From DASVEE01 sp036380735 (GTDB taxonomy: Bacteria; Acidobacteriota; Thermoanaerobaculia; Gp7-AA8): DNA of 64,000 bases. Position 1 is the first letter of the stretch. Each line of letters opens with the position of its first letter. The stretch covers positions 1 through 64,000 of the forward strand of contig DASVEE010000004.1 of assembly GCA_036380735.1 (NCBI GenBank). Reading direction: 5' to 3'. The translations under genes were made by a program, and so were the position numbers. The notes beneath the pieces are model-generated. The model did no database searches, had not been told where the DNA came from, and was given only the letters and a program-made list of their open reading frames with translations. Shown in pieces: positions 33,668 to 42,018 of the stretch.

Positions 33668-36082
33668 CTACAAATGCGTCCGCGCCGCTTCGCTGGCCGC
33701 GCGGATCTGCGGCTGCCGCGGATCGATCGCCAGCGACCGGTTCCAGAAGTCGAGCGCGCGGCCGTAGTCCTCTTTCTTCACGTAGAAGGTGCCGAGGTTG
33801 TTGAGGGCCAGCGTCGAGGAGGGCTGCAGTCCCAGCGCTCGTTCGAGCTCGGGGAGGCCTTCCGTGTAGCGCTCAGCCTGCGCCAGCGCGGAGCCGAGGT
33901 TCGCGGCGATGAGCGCCGACTGGGGGAAGACGGACTTGCCTTTGTACAGCAGCTGGATCGCGCGCGAAGTCATGTTGCGGTTGCGATAGAGCGCCGCGAA
34001 ATCGACGAACCAGCGGTCGGCGTTCGGCAGGCCGCGCTGCACGGCCATCATGAAGACCTCGTCGGCGGCGGTGTACTGCTGCCGGTCGATCAGGACCATG
34101 GCCATGTTGAGGTAGGCGGCCGGACGGGTGGGATTGAGGTCGATGGCTTTCTGGAACGCCTCGACCGATTCCTTCAGCTTGTTCTGCTTGCGCAGCTCGA
34201 TGCCCTGGTTGTTCCACCAGGCGTACGGTCCCCACTGCTCCGGCGGCAGCGGCTGGGAGGCGAGCTGCGGCTCGTCGTCGTCATCGAAGACCGGCTGCGC
34301 GGCGCGCGTGGGATCGGTGAGATGCCCGAACGCCTGCAACTCCGCCTGGTAGCGCTGCGGATTCACCGCGGCGCCGCTGATGGGACGCTCGCCGAAGAAC
34401 TCGCCGTAGCTGACGACGCGTACCGATTCGACCGGCTGGATGTCGGTCAGCGCCCACGTCGCCACCTTCCCGGGCATGTCCGACGATTGCGGGAGCCCGA
34501 GGATGGCGAGGACGGTGGGGACGAGATCGTAGAGCGATATCGTGTGGTTGCCGCGCGAGGCCGCCACGTGGTTGCCGTAGGCGATGAAGACGCCGGGGTT
34601 GCGGTGATCGGAGAGCGCCGCGCGGCCGGTGGCCATCGTGCGCGGCCGGTTCTTGCCCCAGCGGAAGCCGTGGGCGGAGACGAGGATGACGGTCGTGTCG
34701 TCCGTGCGGACCTTCATCCACTCGCCGATCAGGCGATCGACCTCGGAGTAGTAGTTCGCAACCGTCGGCCAGTAGCGGCGGTAGCCTTCCTGGCTCATCC
34801 CCTCGCGATACGGCGGGTGAAACGGCGCGCCGATGTGGTTCACGACGTCCGTCCCTTCGAACGACATCATGAAGAGGAGCGGCTGCTGCTCCTGGTAGAG
34901 GTCGATGCCGACGCGGTGGTCGGTCCACGTCTTCGCCAGCACGTTGCGCATGACGTTGACCGGCTCGTTGGGGTTGTTGCTCTCCAGGCCGCGCTGGTAC
35001 TCGGTGGCGGTGATGTTGAGGAAGCGGCGGACCTGGTCGTAGCCAATCGTGTTGACCGGCACGGCGAGGCGATCGACGCGCGAGGAAAGCTGCTGCGGAT
35101 GGATCGCGTCGTCGACCATGACGACCGGCGTGTCGAAGACGGTGGCGTGGTCCGGCAGCGGCGGCCACGCCGTCCACCAGTTGACGACGAGCGCCTGACG
35201 GCCGAAGGCCTCCGCGATGTCCCACACGGCCGGTGCGCGGCGGGTGTTCGAATCGACCGGCGCCTTGCGCGAGTGGTCGATGAAGTCGATGACGCCGTGA
35301 CGGTCGGGGGTGACGCCGGTGGCGGCGGTCGTCCAGACGAGCGGCGAAACGGTCGGCTGGATGGTCTGCAGCGAGGCGGTCGTGCCGCCGCGCGCGAGGG
35401 CGGCGATGTTCGGGATGCGTCCGTCGTCGGCGAGCTCGGACAGCAGCTCCCAGTCGGCGCCGTCGATGGCGAAGATCGCCACGCGGCCGGCCACGCCGCG
35501 CGCGCTGCGGCGCAGCTCCGCGCGTTTGTAGGTCAGGAGGGCCTTGCGGTCCGCTTCGAGGCGGGCGATCTCGAACGCCGTGACATTCAGGCCGCTCCGC
35601 TTGAGGTGGCCGGCGACGGTCTGCCGCAGCGCCTCGCGCCGCTGGGCGAACTCCGACGTCGGCGACAGCAGCTCCTCGATCGGCACCTGCTGCGTGACGG
35701 CGGAAACGGCTTCGCCGACGCGCGTGCGGATCCAGGCGCTCCAGCCGCTGTTGACCAGCGTCCGGGCGTCGGCCAGCTCGTTGCTGGCGAAGGAGAAGCG
35801 CAGGCGGTAGGTGATGGTGACGGGGACGCCTTCCTTCGAGAGGATGCGCACCACGCCGTCACGCTGGGCCGACCCTTCCCGCTTCTCGAACGACAGCACG
35901 TAGTACTGGTGCCACGGCAGGAACGAGACACGGTTCTGCACGAGGCGTACGCGGCCGTTCGACTTGTCGACGCCGAACGTCATCCGTCGCGAGGACGGCA
36001 TGTACAGGCTGGCGATGACGTAGAGCAGCCCGCCCAAACAGGCGAGGATGGCGAGAACACGTACGGCACGGAGACGGAACAT
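33668..36082 (-). CDS. band-7-like + alkaline-phosphatase-superfamily phosphodiesterase + TPR fusion
   Basis: An 804-residue protein. An N-terminal membrane helix (8-26) precedes an SPFH/band-7-like region (about 30-190, VTITYRLRFSF, VPIEELLSPTSEFAQRREAL). Residues 200-590 are a type I phosphodiesterase/nucleotide-pyrophosphatase fold: AIDGADW (205-211) for metal, TVSPLVWTTAATG (244-256) for the nucleophilic Thr, SFEGTDVVNHIG, VSAHGF. Residues 615-795 are TPR repeats. It probably cleaves a phosphodiester or phosphate at the periplasmic face within a membrane scaffold. The substrate is unknown and the domain combination is unusual. Confidence 0.8.
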   Translation of the reverse strand: MFRLRAVRVLAILACLGGLLYVIASLYMPSSRRMTFGVDKSNGRVRLVQNRVSFLPWHQYYVLSFEKREGSAQRDGVVRILSKEGVPVTITYRLRFSFASNELADARTLVNSGWSAWIRTRVGEAVSAVTQQVPIEELLSPTSEFAQRREALRQTVAGHLKRSGLNVTAFEIARLEADRKALLTYKRAELRRSARGVAGRVAIFAIDGADWELLSELADDGRIPNIAALARGGTTASLQTIQPTVSPLVWTTAATGVTPDRHGVIDFIDHSRKAPVDSNTRRAPAVWDIAEAFGRQALVVNWWTAWPPLPDHATVFDTPVVMVDDAIHPQQLSSRVDRLAVPVNTIGYDQVRRFLNITATEYQRGLESNNPNEPVNVMRNVLAKTWTDHRVGIDLYQEQQPLLFMMSFEGTDVVNHIGAPFHPPYREGMSQEGYRRYWPTVANYYSEVDRLIGEWMKVRTDDTTVILVSAHGFRWGKNRPRTMATGRAALSDHRNPGVFIAYGNHVAASRGNHTISLYDLVPTVLAILGLPQSSDMPGKVATWALTDIQPVESVRVVSYGEFFGERPISGAAVNPQRYQAELQAFGHLTDPTRAAQPVFDDDDEPQLASQPLPPEQWGPYAWWNNQGIELRKQNKLKESVEAFQKAIDLNPTRPAAYLNMAMVLIDRQQYTAADEVFMMAVQRGLPNADRWFVDFAALYRNRNMTSRAIQLLYKGKSVFPQSALIAANLGSALAQAERYTEGLPELERALGLQPSSTLALNNLGTFYVKKEDYGRALDFWNRSLAIDPRQPQIRAASEAARTHL

Positions 36083-36132
36083 CGGCGACGGCGATTATGC
36101 GGATGTTTTGCCAGAGGGGGACGGGAGCGGTT

Positions 36133-36225
36133 GAAACGATGGGACGAATGGGACGAATAGGACGAATAGGACGAATAGGACCATGACTCGTCCCATAGGT
36201 CCTATTTGTCCTATAGGTCCTATTT
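36133..36225. repeat. family A composite inverted repeat
   Basis: Left arm 36135-36183 (GAAACGATGGG edge, then 9-mers including AGGACGAAT x3) and right arm 36188-36225. The very short loop makes an almost continuous hairpin. The minus-strand stop (36222-36220) of the next gene lies inside the right arm. Confidence 0.9.
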
Positions 36226-36927
36226 GCGGCGCTTCACGAGCTGCTTCACTTCATCGTTCCCAATCGCGCTCTGCGCCGAGATGATCACCGCCGCCGTTCC
36301 CTCGCGGAAGGGGGGGATGTTGCAGCGGACGGTGGCCGTGCCGTCGGCGGCCGTCTTCCCGCGGAAGATGACGCGGGGCGGCTCGACGGTCGAGATCACC
36401 TTCACCTCGATGGCCGCCGCGGCGATCGGAGCCTGGGAAAGGCTCTTTCTGGTCGCGATGCGCATCTCGACGGGAGTGCCGGAGTAGAAATCGGCCGCGT
36501 TGATGATCGACAGCTCGAGGTGCTCGCTCTCCGCCTCGGACGCCAGGTAGTCGATGATGACCTGATCGAGCGTCTTCTCCTCGGAGAGCGTCGCCGGACC
36601 GGGCGCCGCCGGCGGAGGGGCGGTGACGGCCGGAATGGGGTCAGGGGTCGTGACGGCGAAGTTCGTCACTTCCGCCGGAGCATCGAACCGACCGCGCTTG
36701 ATCGCGGCGATCATCGTCCGATGCTGCTGCTCCATCAGGCCGGCGATCCACTTTTCGTCGATCCCGGTCTTGAGCTGCTCGGCGTAGGAGGTCTTTTTCG
36801 AGGCGAGGATCTCGCCACCCACGTAGACGAGCGACTCGATATAGGGGTTGGCTGTCCCCTTGTCCTCGGTCTGTACGTGATAGACCTTGTCGTTGTGCTT
36901 GATGTCTGTATTGAACCCGGTAATCAA
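36220..36927 (-). CDS. hypothetical protein with Pro-rich linker
   Basis: A 235-residue protein. N-terminal domain (1-75) begins MITGFNTDIKHNDKVYHVQTED, a beta-rich opening. Pro/Ala/Thr linker (95-115). C-terminal domain (140-225) reads like an Ig-like or transthyretin-like beta sandwich (VIFRGKTAADGTATVRCNIP). No signal peptide. The last residues (KRRK) and stop abut a repeat. Function unknown. Confidence 0.6.
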   Translation of the reverse strand: MITGFNTDIKHNDKVYHVQTEDKGTANPYIESLVYVGGEILASKKTSYAEQLKTGIDEKWIAGLMEQQHRTMIAAIKRGRFDAPAEVTNFAVTTPDPIPAVTAPPPAAPGPATLSEEKTLDQVIIDYLASEAESEHLELSIINAADFYSGTPVEMRIATRKSLSQAPIAAAAIEVKVISTVEPPRVIFRGKTAADGTATVRCNIPPFREGTAAVIISAQSAIGNDEVKQLVKRRK

Positions 36928-36974
36928 GGCGGGCTCCGCGCTGGGGAATCGAGCGGAAGAGTCTAGCAGAACGT

Positions 36975-37070
36975 AAGTTGTTGGTTGTTGGTTTTTGGTT
37001 TTAGTCCTGCGCCTTGCGGAAAGGCCGGCCCAGGCGCAGCACCAAAAACCGAAAACCGAAAACCAACATC
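36975..37070. repeat. family B composite inverted repeat, copy 5
   Basis: Left arm GTTGTTG/GTTTTTG units (36976-37001), inner stem CCTGCGCCT/AGGCGCAGC, right arm ACCAAAA/ACCGAAA units (37040-37066). It lies directly 3' of the SirB1-like gene. Confidence 0.85.
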
Positions 37071-37074
37071 CCCC

Positions 37075-37929
37075 CTAGTTCTGATCCAGCCACGCCCTCA
37101 GATACGCAATCTGTTCCCGGATCCGTCCCCGGTCCTCGGCGTGGGGCATCAGCAGCAGATAGCGCTCGAACAGCTCGATGGCCTGCTGGTAGGCGTGCAT
37201 CTGCATGGCCAGGGCGGCGCGGTCGTGGACTTCGTAGGCGTCGCGGTCGTCGAGGATCAGCAGGCGGTCGATCGACGCGGCGGCGCGCGCCAGCTCGTGC
37301 TGCGAGAGGTAGGCGGCCTTGAGCTGGGCCAGCTCGCGCGCCAGGATCTCGCGCGGGGTGAAGGAGCGCAGGTGATGCTCGCGCAGGCGCACGCCGCCGC
37401 CGTAGACGCCGTCGAGGATCTTCTGCAGCTCGACCGTCGTCAGCACCCGCCCTCCGTCGAACGGATCGACCACGACCTGCCCGAAACTGCCGCTGAACTT
37501 CACCAGGAAGCGGCCGGGGAGCGAAACGCCGGTTGCTTCGATGCCGACGCGGCGCGTCAGCTCGAGGTAGAGGATCGACAGCGTGATCGGCAGCCCCGCG
37601 TGCCGGTCCATCACCTCGGACAGCAGCGCGCTGCGCGGATCGTAGTAGTCGTCGTTCTCACCGTGGAAGCCCTCCTCGTCGAACAGGATGTGATTGATCG
37701 TCTCGACGAGGCGGCCCACATCGCGGGAGCCGGCGAGGCGCTCGCGCACCGCGTCCGCCCAGGCGTGGACGTCGCCGAGGTAGCGCTCGACGTCGATGCG
37801 GGGATTCTCCTCGAGGGCGATGACGAGCGACGCCTCGACGAGGTCGAGGTGCGGCTCCGGCCTCCGTGCAAGCTCTTCGAAGCGTCTCCGGGCGAGAGCC
37901 GGATGAGTCAGAACGCGTCCCGACTGCAT
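37075..37929 (-). CDS. SirB1-family transglutaminase-like/TPR protein
   Basis: A 284-residue protein. Residues 1-200 match SirB1/transglutaminase-like proteins (HILFDEEGFHGENDDYYDPR, HAGLPITLSILYLELTRRVG, GVSLPGRFLVKF). Residues 210-284 form TPR-like helices (ALAMQMHAYQQAIELFERYL). In that family the Cys-protease-like triad is often degenerate, and the catalytic Cys is not apparent here. Start overlaps the thioesterase gene by 22 bp. Role unknown. Confidence 0.78.
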   Translation of the reverse strand: MQSGRVLTHPALARRRFEELARRPEPHLDLVEASLVIALEENPRIDVERYLGDVHAWADAVRERLAGSRDVGRLVETINHILFDEEGFHGENDDYYDPRSALLSEVMDRHAGLPITLSILYLELTRRVGIEATGVSLPGRFLVKFSGSFGQVVVDPFDGGRVLTTVELQKILDGVYGGGVRLREHHLRSFTPREILARELAQLKAAYLSQHELARAAASIDRLLILDDRDAYEVHDRAALAMQMHAYQQAIELFERYLLLMPHAEDRGRIREQIAYLRAWLDQN

Positions 37930-38345
37930 ACCTGAAACTCCTCCACCTTCCGTCGTAACTCCTCGGTGATTGGCCGTTTCGTTCGCGTGTCCCAGTCGAA
38001 CAGCACGACCGTCACGATGCCGGTAGCAGCAAGCTCGACGCCACCGTTCTTCCTGATTTCGTAAACAAAATCCAACGAGGTCGTCCGCATCTCGCTGATG
38101 CGCACGGCGATCTCGATCGGCTCCATTGCGATCTGCAGGCGGAAGTCGACGCGTGCGTGGGCGACGATGAAGTTGATGTCGAGCGGCACGCGGCCGCCGG
38201 TGAGGGCGAACCACAGCTCCGTGCGCGCCAGCTCGAAGTAGGTCAGGTAGACGGCGTTGTTGACGTGGCCGAAGTAATCGACGTCGCGGAAGATCACCTG
38301 ATGCGGAACGACGAACCAGCCATCACGCCACGTACCTAGCGACAT
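37908..38345 (-). CDS. acyl-CoA thioesterase, 4-hydroxybenzoyl-CoA thioesterase type
   Basis: A 145-residue hotdog-fold protein. Motif FRDVDYFGHVNNAVYLTYFE (19-38) contains the catalytic Asp and the helix-start HVNN. It hydrolyses acyl-CoA thioesters in the cytoplasm. Five bp after mvaB stop to its start, so it shares an operon with acyl-CoA catabolic genes. Substrate chain not predictable. Confidence 0.88.
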   Translation of the reverse strand: MSLGTWRDGWFVVPHQVIFRDVDYFGHVNNAVYLTYFELARTELWFALTGGRVPLDINFIVAHARVDFRLQIAMEPIEIAVRISEMRTTSLDFVYEIRKNGGVELAATGIVTVVLFDWDTRTKRPITEELRRKVEEFQVCSRDAF

Positions 38346-38350
38346 CGCTC

Positions 38351-39289
38351 CTATTGTACGGATTCGGAGGCCGTCGCGAACGGCAGCGTGCCGCGCGTGC
38401 AGGCCTGCAGCACCCGTCCCGGCAGCGGATGATCGAGGTACGGCGCGATGATCGACGACGCCTGCACCAGGCGATCGAGGTCGACGCCGCTCTCCAGCCC
38501 CAGGCCGTTGAGGAAGTACACCAGATCCTCGGTCGCCATGTTGCCCGACGCACCCGGCGCATACGGGCAGCCGCCGAGGCCCCCGGAGGAGGAGTCGAAG
38601 GTGGCGATGCCCATCTCCAGCGCCGCGAGCGTATTCGCCAGCGCCGTGCCGCGCGTGTCGTGGAAGTGCATGGCCAGCTTCGACCACGGGATCACCTGCA
38701 GCAGGACGCCGATGACGCCCTGCACCTGCATCGGCGTGCCGACGCCGATCGTGTCGCCAATGGAGACCTCGTAGCAGCCGAGGTCGAGGAGACGGGCGGA
38801 GACCTCGAGGACCTTCTCCGGCGGGACGTCGCCCTCGTAGGGGCAGCCGAACGCCGTCGAGACGTAGCCGCGCACGCGCATCCCCTCGGAGCGGGCGCGC
38901 AGCACGACCGGCGCGTAGTTCTCGAACGACTCGTCGATCGTCATGTTGATGTTGCGCTTGTTGAAGGTCTCGGAGGAGGCGGTGAAGACCGCGATCGACT
39001 GCACGCCCACTTCGATGGCGCGCTCCAGCCCCTTCATGTTCGGGACGAGCACGGGGTACTCGACGCCCGGATCTTTCGGGATGTCGCGGTAGACGGCGGC
39101 GGTGTCGGCCATCTGCGGCACCCACTTCGGGCTGACGAAGGCGCCGGCTTCGATCACGCGCAGCCCGGCATCGCTGAGGGCCGTGATGTACGCGACCTTC
39201 GCCTCGGTCGGGATCGTGACCTTTTCGTTCTGCAGTCCGTCGCGGGGGCCGACTTCGACGATCTTGACGCTATCGACAGGGATCTTCAT
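38351..39289 (-). CDS. mvaB: hydroxymethylglutaryl-CoA lyase
   Basis: A 312-residue TIM-barrel. N-terminal VEVGPRDGLQNE, metal-binding HFHDTRG and Cys-loop GLGGCPYAPGASGNMATED identify HMG-CoA lyase, which cleaves HMG-CoA to acetyl-CoA and acetoacetate in leucine breakdown. The start at 39289 is chosen because the 20 codons upstream are translated family B repeat. A biotin-carrier gene lies upstream beyond the repeat. Confidence 0.94.
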   Translation of the reverse strand: MKIPVDSVKIVEVGPRDGLQNEKVTIPTEAKVAYITALSDAGLRVIEAGAFVSPKWVPQMADTAAVYRDIPKDPGVEYPVLVPNMKGLERAIEVGVQSIAVFTASSETFNKRNINMTIDESFENYAPVVLRARSEGMRVRGYVSTAFGCPYEGDVPPEKVLEVSARLLDLGCYEVSIGDTIGVGTPMQVQGVIGVLLQVIPWSKLAMHFHDTRGTALANTLAALEMGIATFDSSSGGLGGCPYAPGASGNMATEDLVYFLNGLGLESGVDLDRLVQASSIIAPYLDHPLPGRVLQACTRGTLPFATASESVQ

Positions 39290-39290
39290 G

Positions 39291-39373
39291 GTTGCCGGTT
39301 TTCGGTTGTTGGTTTTCGGTTTTCGGTTGGGCTTCGGTTCTACCGACAACCGAAAACCGACAACCGAAAACTG
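39291..39373. repeat. family B composite inverted repeat, copy 6
   Basis: Left arm GGTTTTC/GGTTGTT units (39297-39328), right arm ACCGACA/ACCGAAA units (39342-39371). Short loop without the GTGCTGCGC stem seen in copies 2-4. It lies 3' of the biotin-carrier gene. Confidence 0.85.
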
Positions 39374-39379
39374 TTCTCG

Positions 39380-39763
39380 TCATTCGATCGTGACCAATTC
39401 CACGCCGGGCTGCACCAACTCCCCTTCCCGGCAGTTGACGGCACGAACGGTGCCGTCCTTCGGTGCCACGATCTGGTGCTCCATCTTCATGGCTTCGAGG
39501 ATCAGGAGCGGGGCGCCTTTCGTGACAACGTCGCCGGCGGCCACCAGTATTTTCAGCACGACGCCGGGCATCGGCGCAGCGGTGGAGTGCTCGCGGTCGC
39601 GGCGCTTCGCGCGCCCGCCTTTCTCCACCACCTCGTGCGTGTAGATCTCGCCGTCGAAGGAAAAGCTGACGACGGAGCCCTGCACCACGTAAGGCACGAC
39701 GTGCAGCCGCCCGTCGACGCGGATGTCGGCTTCATCTTCGCGGAGGGCGACGAGCTCGATCAT
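39380..39763 (-). CDS. biotin carboxyl carrier protein
   Basis: A 127-residue protein. C-terminal biotinyl domain (60-127) with EAMKMEH, biotinylated Lys 93. The N-terminal part is a short beta domain. Stand-alone carriers of this kind serve acyl-CoA carboxylases such as methylcrotonyl-CoA carboxylase. No biotin carboxylase or carboxyltransferase gene is in the window. Start overlaps pyrE stop by 4 bp. Confidence 0.88.
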   Translation of the reverse strand: MIELVALREDEADIRVDGRLHVVPYVVQGSVVSFSFDGEIYTHEVVEKGGRAKRRDREHSTAAPMPGVVLKILVAAGDVVTKGAPLLILEAMKMEHQIVAPKDGTVRAVNCREGELVQPGVELVTIE

Positions 39764-40338
39764 GGTTTCTGCGAGAAGCGGGAGCCGGGTGCGTCGAGCG
39801 CCATGCCCGACTGGCAGAGCGCGCACGCCGCCTCGTCGGACGTTTCGAGCCCGAGCGACAGCAGCGACGCGTACGGCGCGTCGAACGGATTGTCCTTCCC
39901 GCTGCGGTTGAGGATGGAGGCGAAGCCGACGACGCGGCCGCCGTGATGCGCGATCACGTCCGCCGTTTCGCGCGTCGACTTGCCGGTGGTCACGACGTCT
40001 TCGACGATCACCACCGGTTCGTCTTTCGCGAGGCGAAAGCCGCGGCGCAGCGTCATCTGGCCGTCCTTCCGCTCCGTGAAGACGAACGGCAGGTCGAGCG
40101 CCTCGGCCACGGTGTAGCCGATGACCACGCCGCCGAGCGCCGGCGCCACGACGCGTGCGGCGCCCCAGCCGCGTACCTGCTGCGCGAGCTCTGCGCCGAG
40201 GGCTTTCGCGTTGCGCGGATGCTCGAGGAGCAGCGCGCACTGCACGTAGTTCGGGCTGTGCAACCCGGAGGAGAGACGGAAGTGCCCCGAGAGCAGCGCG
40301 CCGGTATCGGCCAGAAGCGAGCGGACGTCGAGCGTCAT
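39760..40338 (-). CDS. pyrE: orotate phosphoribosyltransferase
   Basis: A 192-residue type I PRTase. PRPP loop VVIVEDVVTTGKST and SGLHSPNYVQ match PyrE. It makes orotidine 5'-phosphate in pyrimidine synthesis. ATG at 40338, divergent from the YqeY-like gene. It is the first gene of a mixed operon with the biotin carrier. A C-terminal Cys pair (CALCQSG) is present. Confidence 0.92.
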   Translation of the reverse strand: MTLDVRSLLADTGALLSGHFRLSSGLHSPNYVQCALLLEHPRNAKALGAELAQQVRGWGAARVVAPALGGVVIGYTVAEALDLPFVFTERKDGQMTLRRGFRLAKDEPVVIVEDVVTTGKSTRETADVIAHHGGRVVGFASILNRSGKDNPFDAPYASLLSLGLETSDEAACALCQSGMALDAPGSRFSQKP

Positions 40339-40387
40339 GGCGGGCGAGAATACATGTGTGGCATCCTCAGAGGAAGAGGTGAACACA

Positions 40388-40840
40388 ATGGCCAAACTCA
40401 CCGAGCAGATCCGCGCCGATCTGACGGACGCAATGAAGACGCAGCAGAAGGAGAAGCTCTCCGTGCTGCGCATGCTGCAGACCTCGCTCAAGAACGAGCA
40501 GATCAACCACGGCGCCGGCTACGAGCTGTCCGATGAAGAAGCGATGACGGTCATCCGCAAAGCCGTGAAGCAGCGGCAGGATTCGATCGAGCAGTTCACG
40601 AACGGCGGCCGCCCCGAGCTCGCGGAGAAGGAGCGCAGCGAGCTGGAGATCCTCAAAACCTACCTGCCGCCGGAGCTGACGGACGAAGAGCTGGAGAGCG
40701 GCGTGCGCGAGATCATCGCCTCCACCGGCGCCGCCTCGAAGAAGGACCTCGGCAAGGTGATGAAGGAAGCGTCCGCAAAGTACAAAGGACGCGTTGACGG
40801 CAAGAAGATCCAGGAGCTCGTTTCGCGGCTCCTGCCCTGA
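40388..40840 (+). CDS. GatB/YqeY-domain protein
   Basis: A 150-residue, wholly helical protein. Segments LTEQIRADLTDAMKTQQKEK, IRKAVKQRQDSIEQF and LPPELTDEELE match YqeY, the domain fused to GatB C-termini that binds tRNA. Stand-alone YqeY has no established enzyme function. AGAGGTG site near the start. Seven bp upstream of the MoeB-like gene. Confidence 0.9.
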   Translation: MAKLTEQIRADLTDAMKTQQKEKLSVLRMLQTSLKNEQINHGAGYELSDEEAMTVIRKAVKQRQDSIEQFTNGGRPELAEKERSELEILKTYLPPELTDEELESGVREIIASTGAASKKDLGKVMKEASAKYKGRVDGKKIQELVSRLLP

Positions 40841-40847
40841 CCCGTCC

Positions 40848-41930
40848 ATGTCCCGGTACGCGCGTCATCTCGTGCTGCCCGAGATCGGTCCGGCGGGGCA
40901 GGAAAAGCTCCGCCGGGCCTCGGTCCTCGTCGTCGGCGCCGGTGGTCTCGGCAGCCCGGTGCTGCTCTACCTCGCCGCCGCCGGCGTCGGACGCCTCGGC
41001 ATCGTCGACTTCGATCGCGTCGACGAATCGAACCTGCAGCGGCAGATCCTTTACGGGACATCGGACATCGGTAAGCCGAAGCTCGAAGCAGCGCGGGCGC
41101 GGCTGCTCGACCTCAACCCCGAGGTCGAGGTCGTGCTGCACGAGGCGAAGCTGACGTCGGCGAACGCGCTCGACATCCTGCGCGACTACGACGTCATCAT
41201 CGACGGCACGGACAACTTCCCCACGCGCTATCTCGTCGCCGACGCGTGCGTGCTCCTCGGGAAGCCGAACATCTACGGCTCCATCTTCCGTTTCGAAGGA
41301 CAGCTCGCCGTGTTCGATGCGCGCACAGGCCCGTGCTACCGCTGTTTCCAGCCGGAGCCGCCGCCGCCGCACCTCGTGCCGTCGTGTGCCGAAGGGGGCG
41401 TGCTGGGCGTGCTGCCCGGCGTGGTGGGGACGATCCAGGCGACCGAAGCGATCAAGCTCATCACGAACGCGGGGCAGACGCTGCTCGGCCGTCTGCTACT
41501 CTTCGATGCGCTCGCGATGTCATTCCGCACGCTGCGCCTGCCGAAGCGCTGCGACGAGCATGCGGCCATCACGAAGCTCATCGACTACGAGGAGTTCTGC
41601 AATCCCGTGCAAGACCAGGACATCACCCCCACTGAACTATCCGAAAAGCTCGCCGCGGGCGAAGACGTGGTGTGCATCGACGTGCGCGAGCCGCACGAAT
41701 GGAACGCCGGCCACCTCGACGCCGCGCGTCACATCCCGCTGTCGCAGTTGCCACAGCACGTGGCGTCGCTGCCGCGCGACAAAGAGATCGTGATGATCTG
41801 CCGCAGCGGCGGCCGCAGCGCCCACGCCCAGCAACACCTGAAAGCCGCCGGCTTTGCCCGTGTGCGCAACCTGGTGGGGGGCATGACGCGCTACTCGCGC
41901 GAGGTCGATCCCAGCATCAAGGTGGTGTAG
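40848..41930 (+). CDS. moeB: ThiF/MoeB-type adenylyltransferase with C-terminal rhodanese
   Basis: A 360-residue protein. Nucleotide loop VVGAGGLGSP (28-37), zinc pair CYRC (around 164-167) and C-terminal rhodanese domain (270-355) with CRSGGRSA active-site loop. It adenylates the C-terminal Gly-Gly of a sulfur-carrier protein and can pass sulfur. The second zinc pair, normally CxxC, reads CDEH (C-x-x-H), an odd ligand change. No MoaD/ThiS gene is adjacent. Confidence 0.9.
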   Translation: MSRYARHLVLPEIGPAGQEKLRRASVLVVGAGGLGSPVLLYLAAAGVGRLGIVDFDRVDESNLQRQILYGTSDIGKPKLEAARARLLDLNPEVEVVLHEAKLTSANALDILRDYDVIIDGTDNFPTRYLVADACVLLGKPNIYGSIFRFEGQLAVFDARTGPCYRCFQPEPPPPHLVPSCAEGGVLGVLPGVVGTIQATEAIKLITNAGQTLLGRLLLFDALAMSFRTLRLPKRCDEHAAITKLIDYEEFCNPVQDQDITPTELSEKLAAGEDVVCIDVREPHEWNAGHLDAARHIPLSQLPQHVASLPRDKEIVMICRSGGRSAHAQQHLKAAGFARVRNLVGGMTRYSREVDPSIKVV

Positions 41931-41934
41931 GGGG

Positions 41935-42018
41935 AAACGATAGGACAAATAGGACCTATAGGACGAATGGGACAAGGGTTGGTCCCATCTGTCCTATTCG
42001 TCCTATAGGTCCTATTCG
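41935..42018. repeat. family A composite inverted repeat
   Basis: Left arm 41935-41975 (GAAACGATAGG edge), short loop and right arm 41982-42017. It fills the convergent gap, abutting the MoeB stop on one side and the CAP-protein stop on the other. Confidence 0.9.

Noticed and set aside
33674..36160. 828-codon plus-strand reading frame
   Set aside because: High-GC shadow opposite the phosphodiesterase fusion gene; composition rich in Arg/Ala/Val with no domains.
39290..39349. N-terminal extension of mvaB (MSVEPKPNRKPKTNNRKPAT)
   Set aside because: It is translated family B repeat; HMG-CoA lyases start at the equivalent of MKIPVDSVK.
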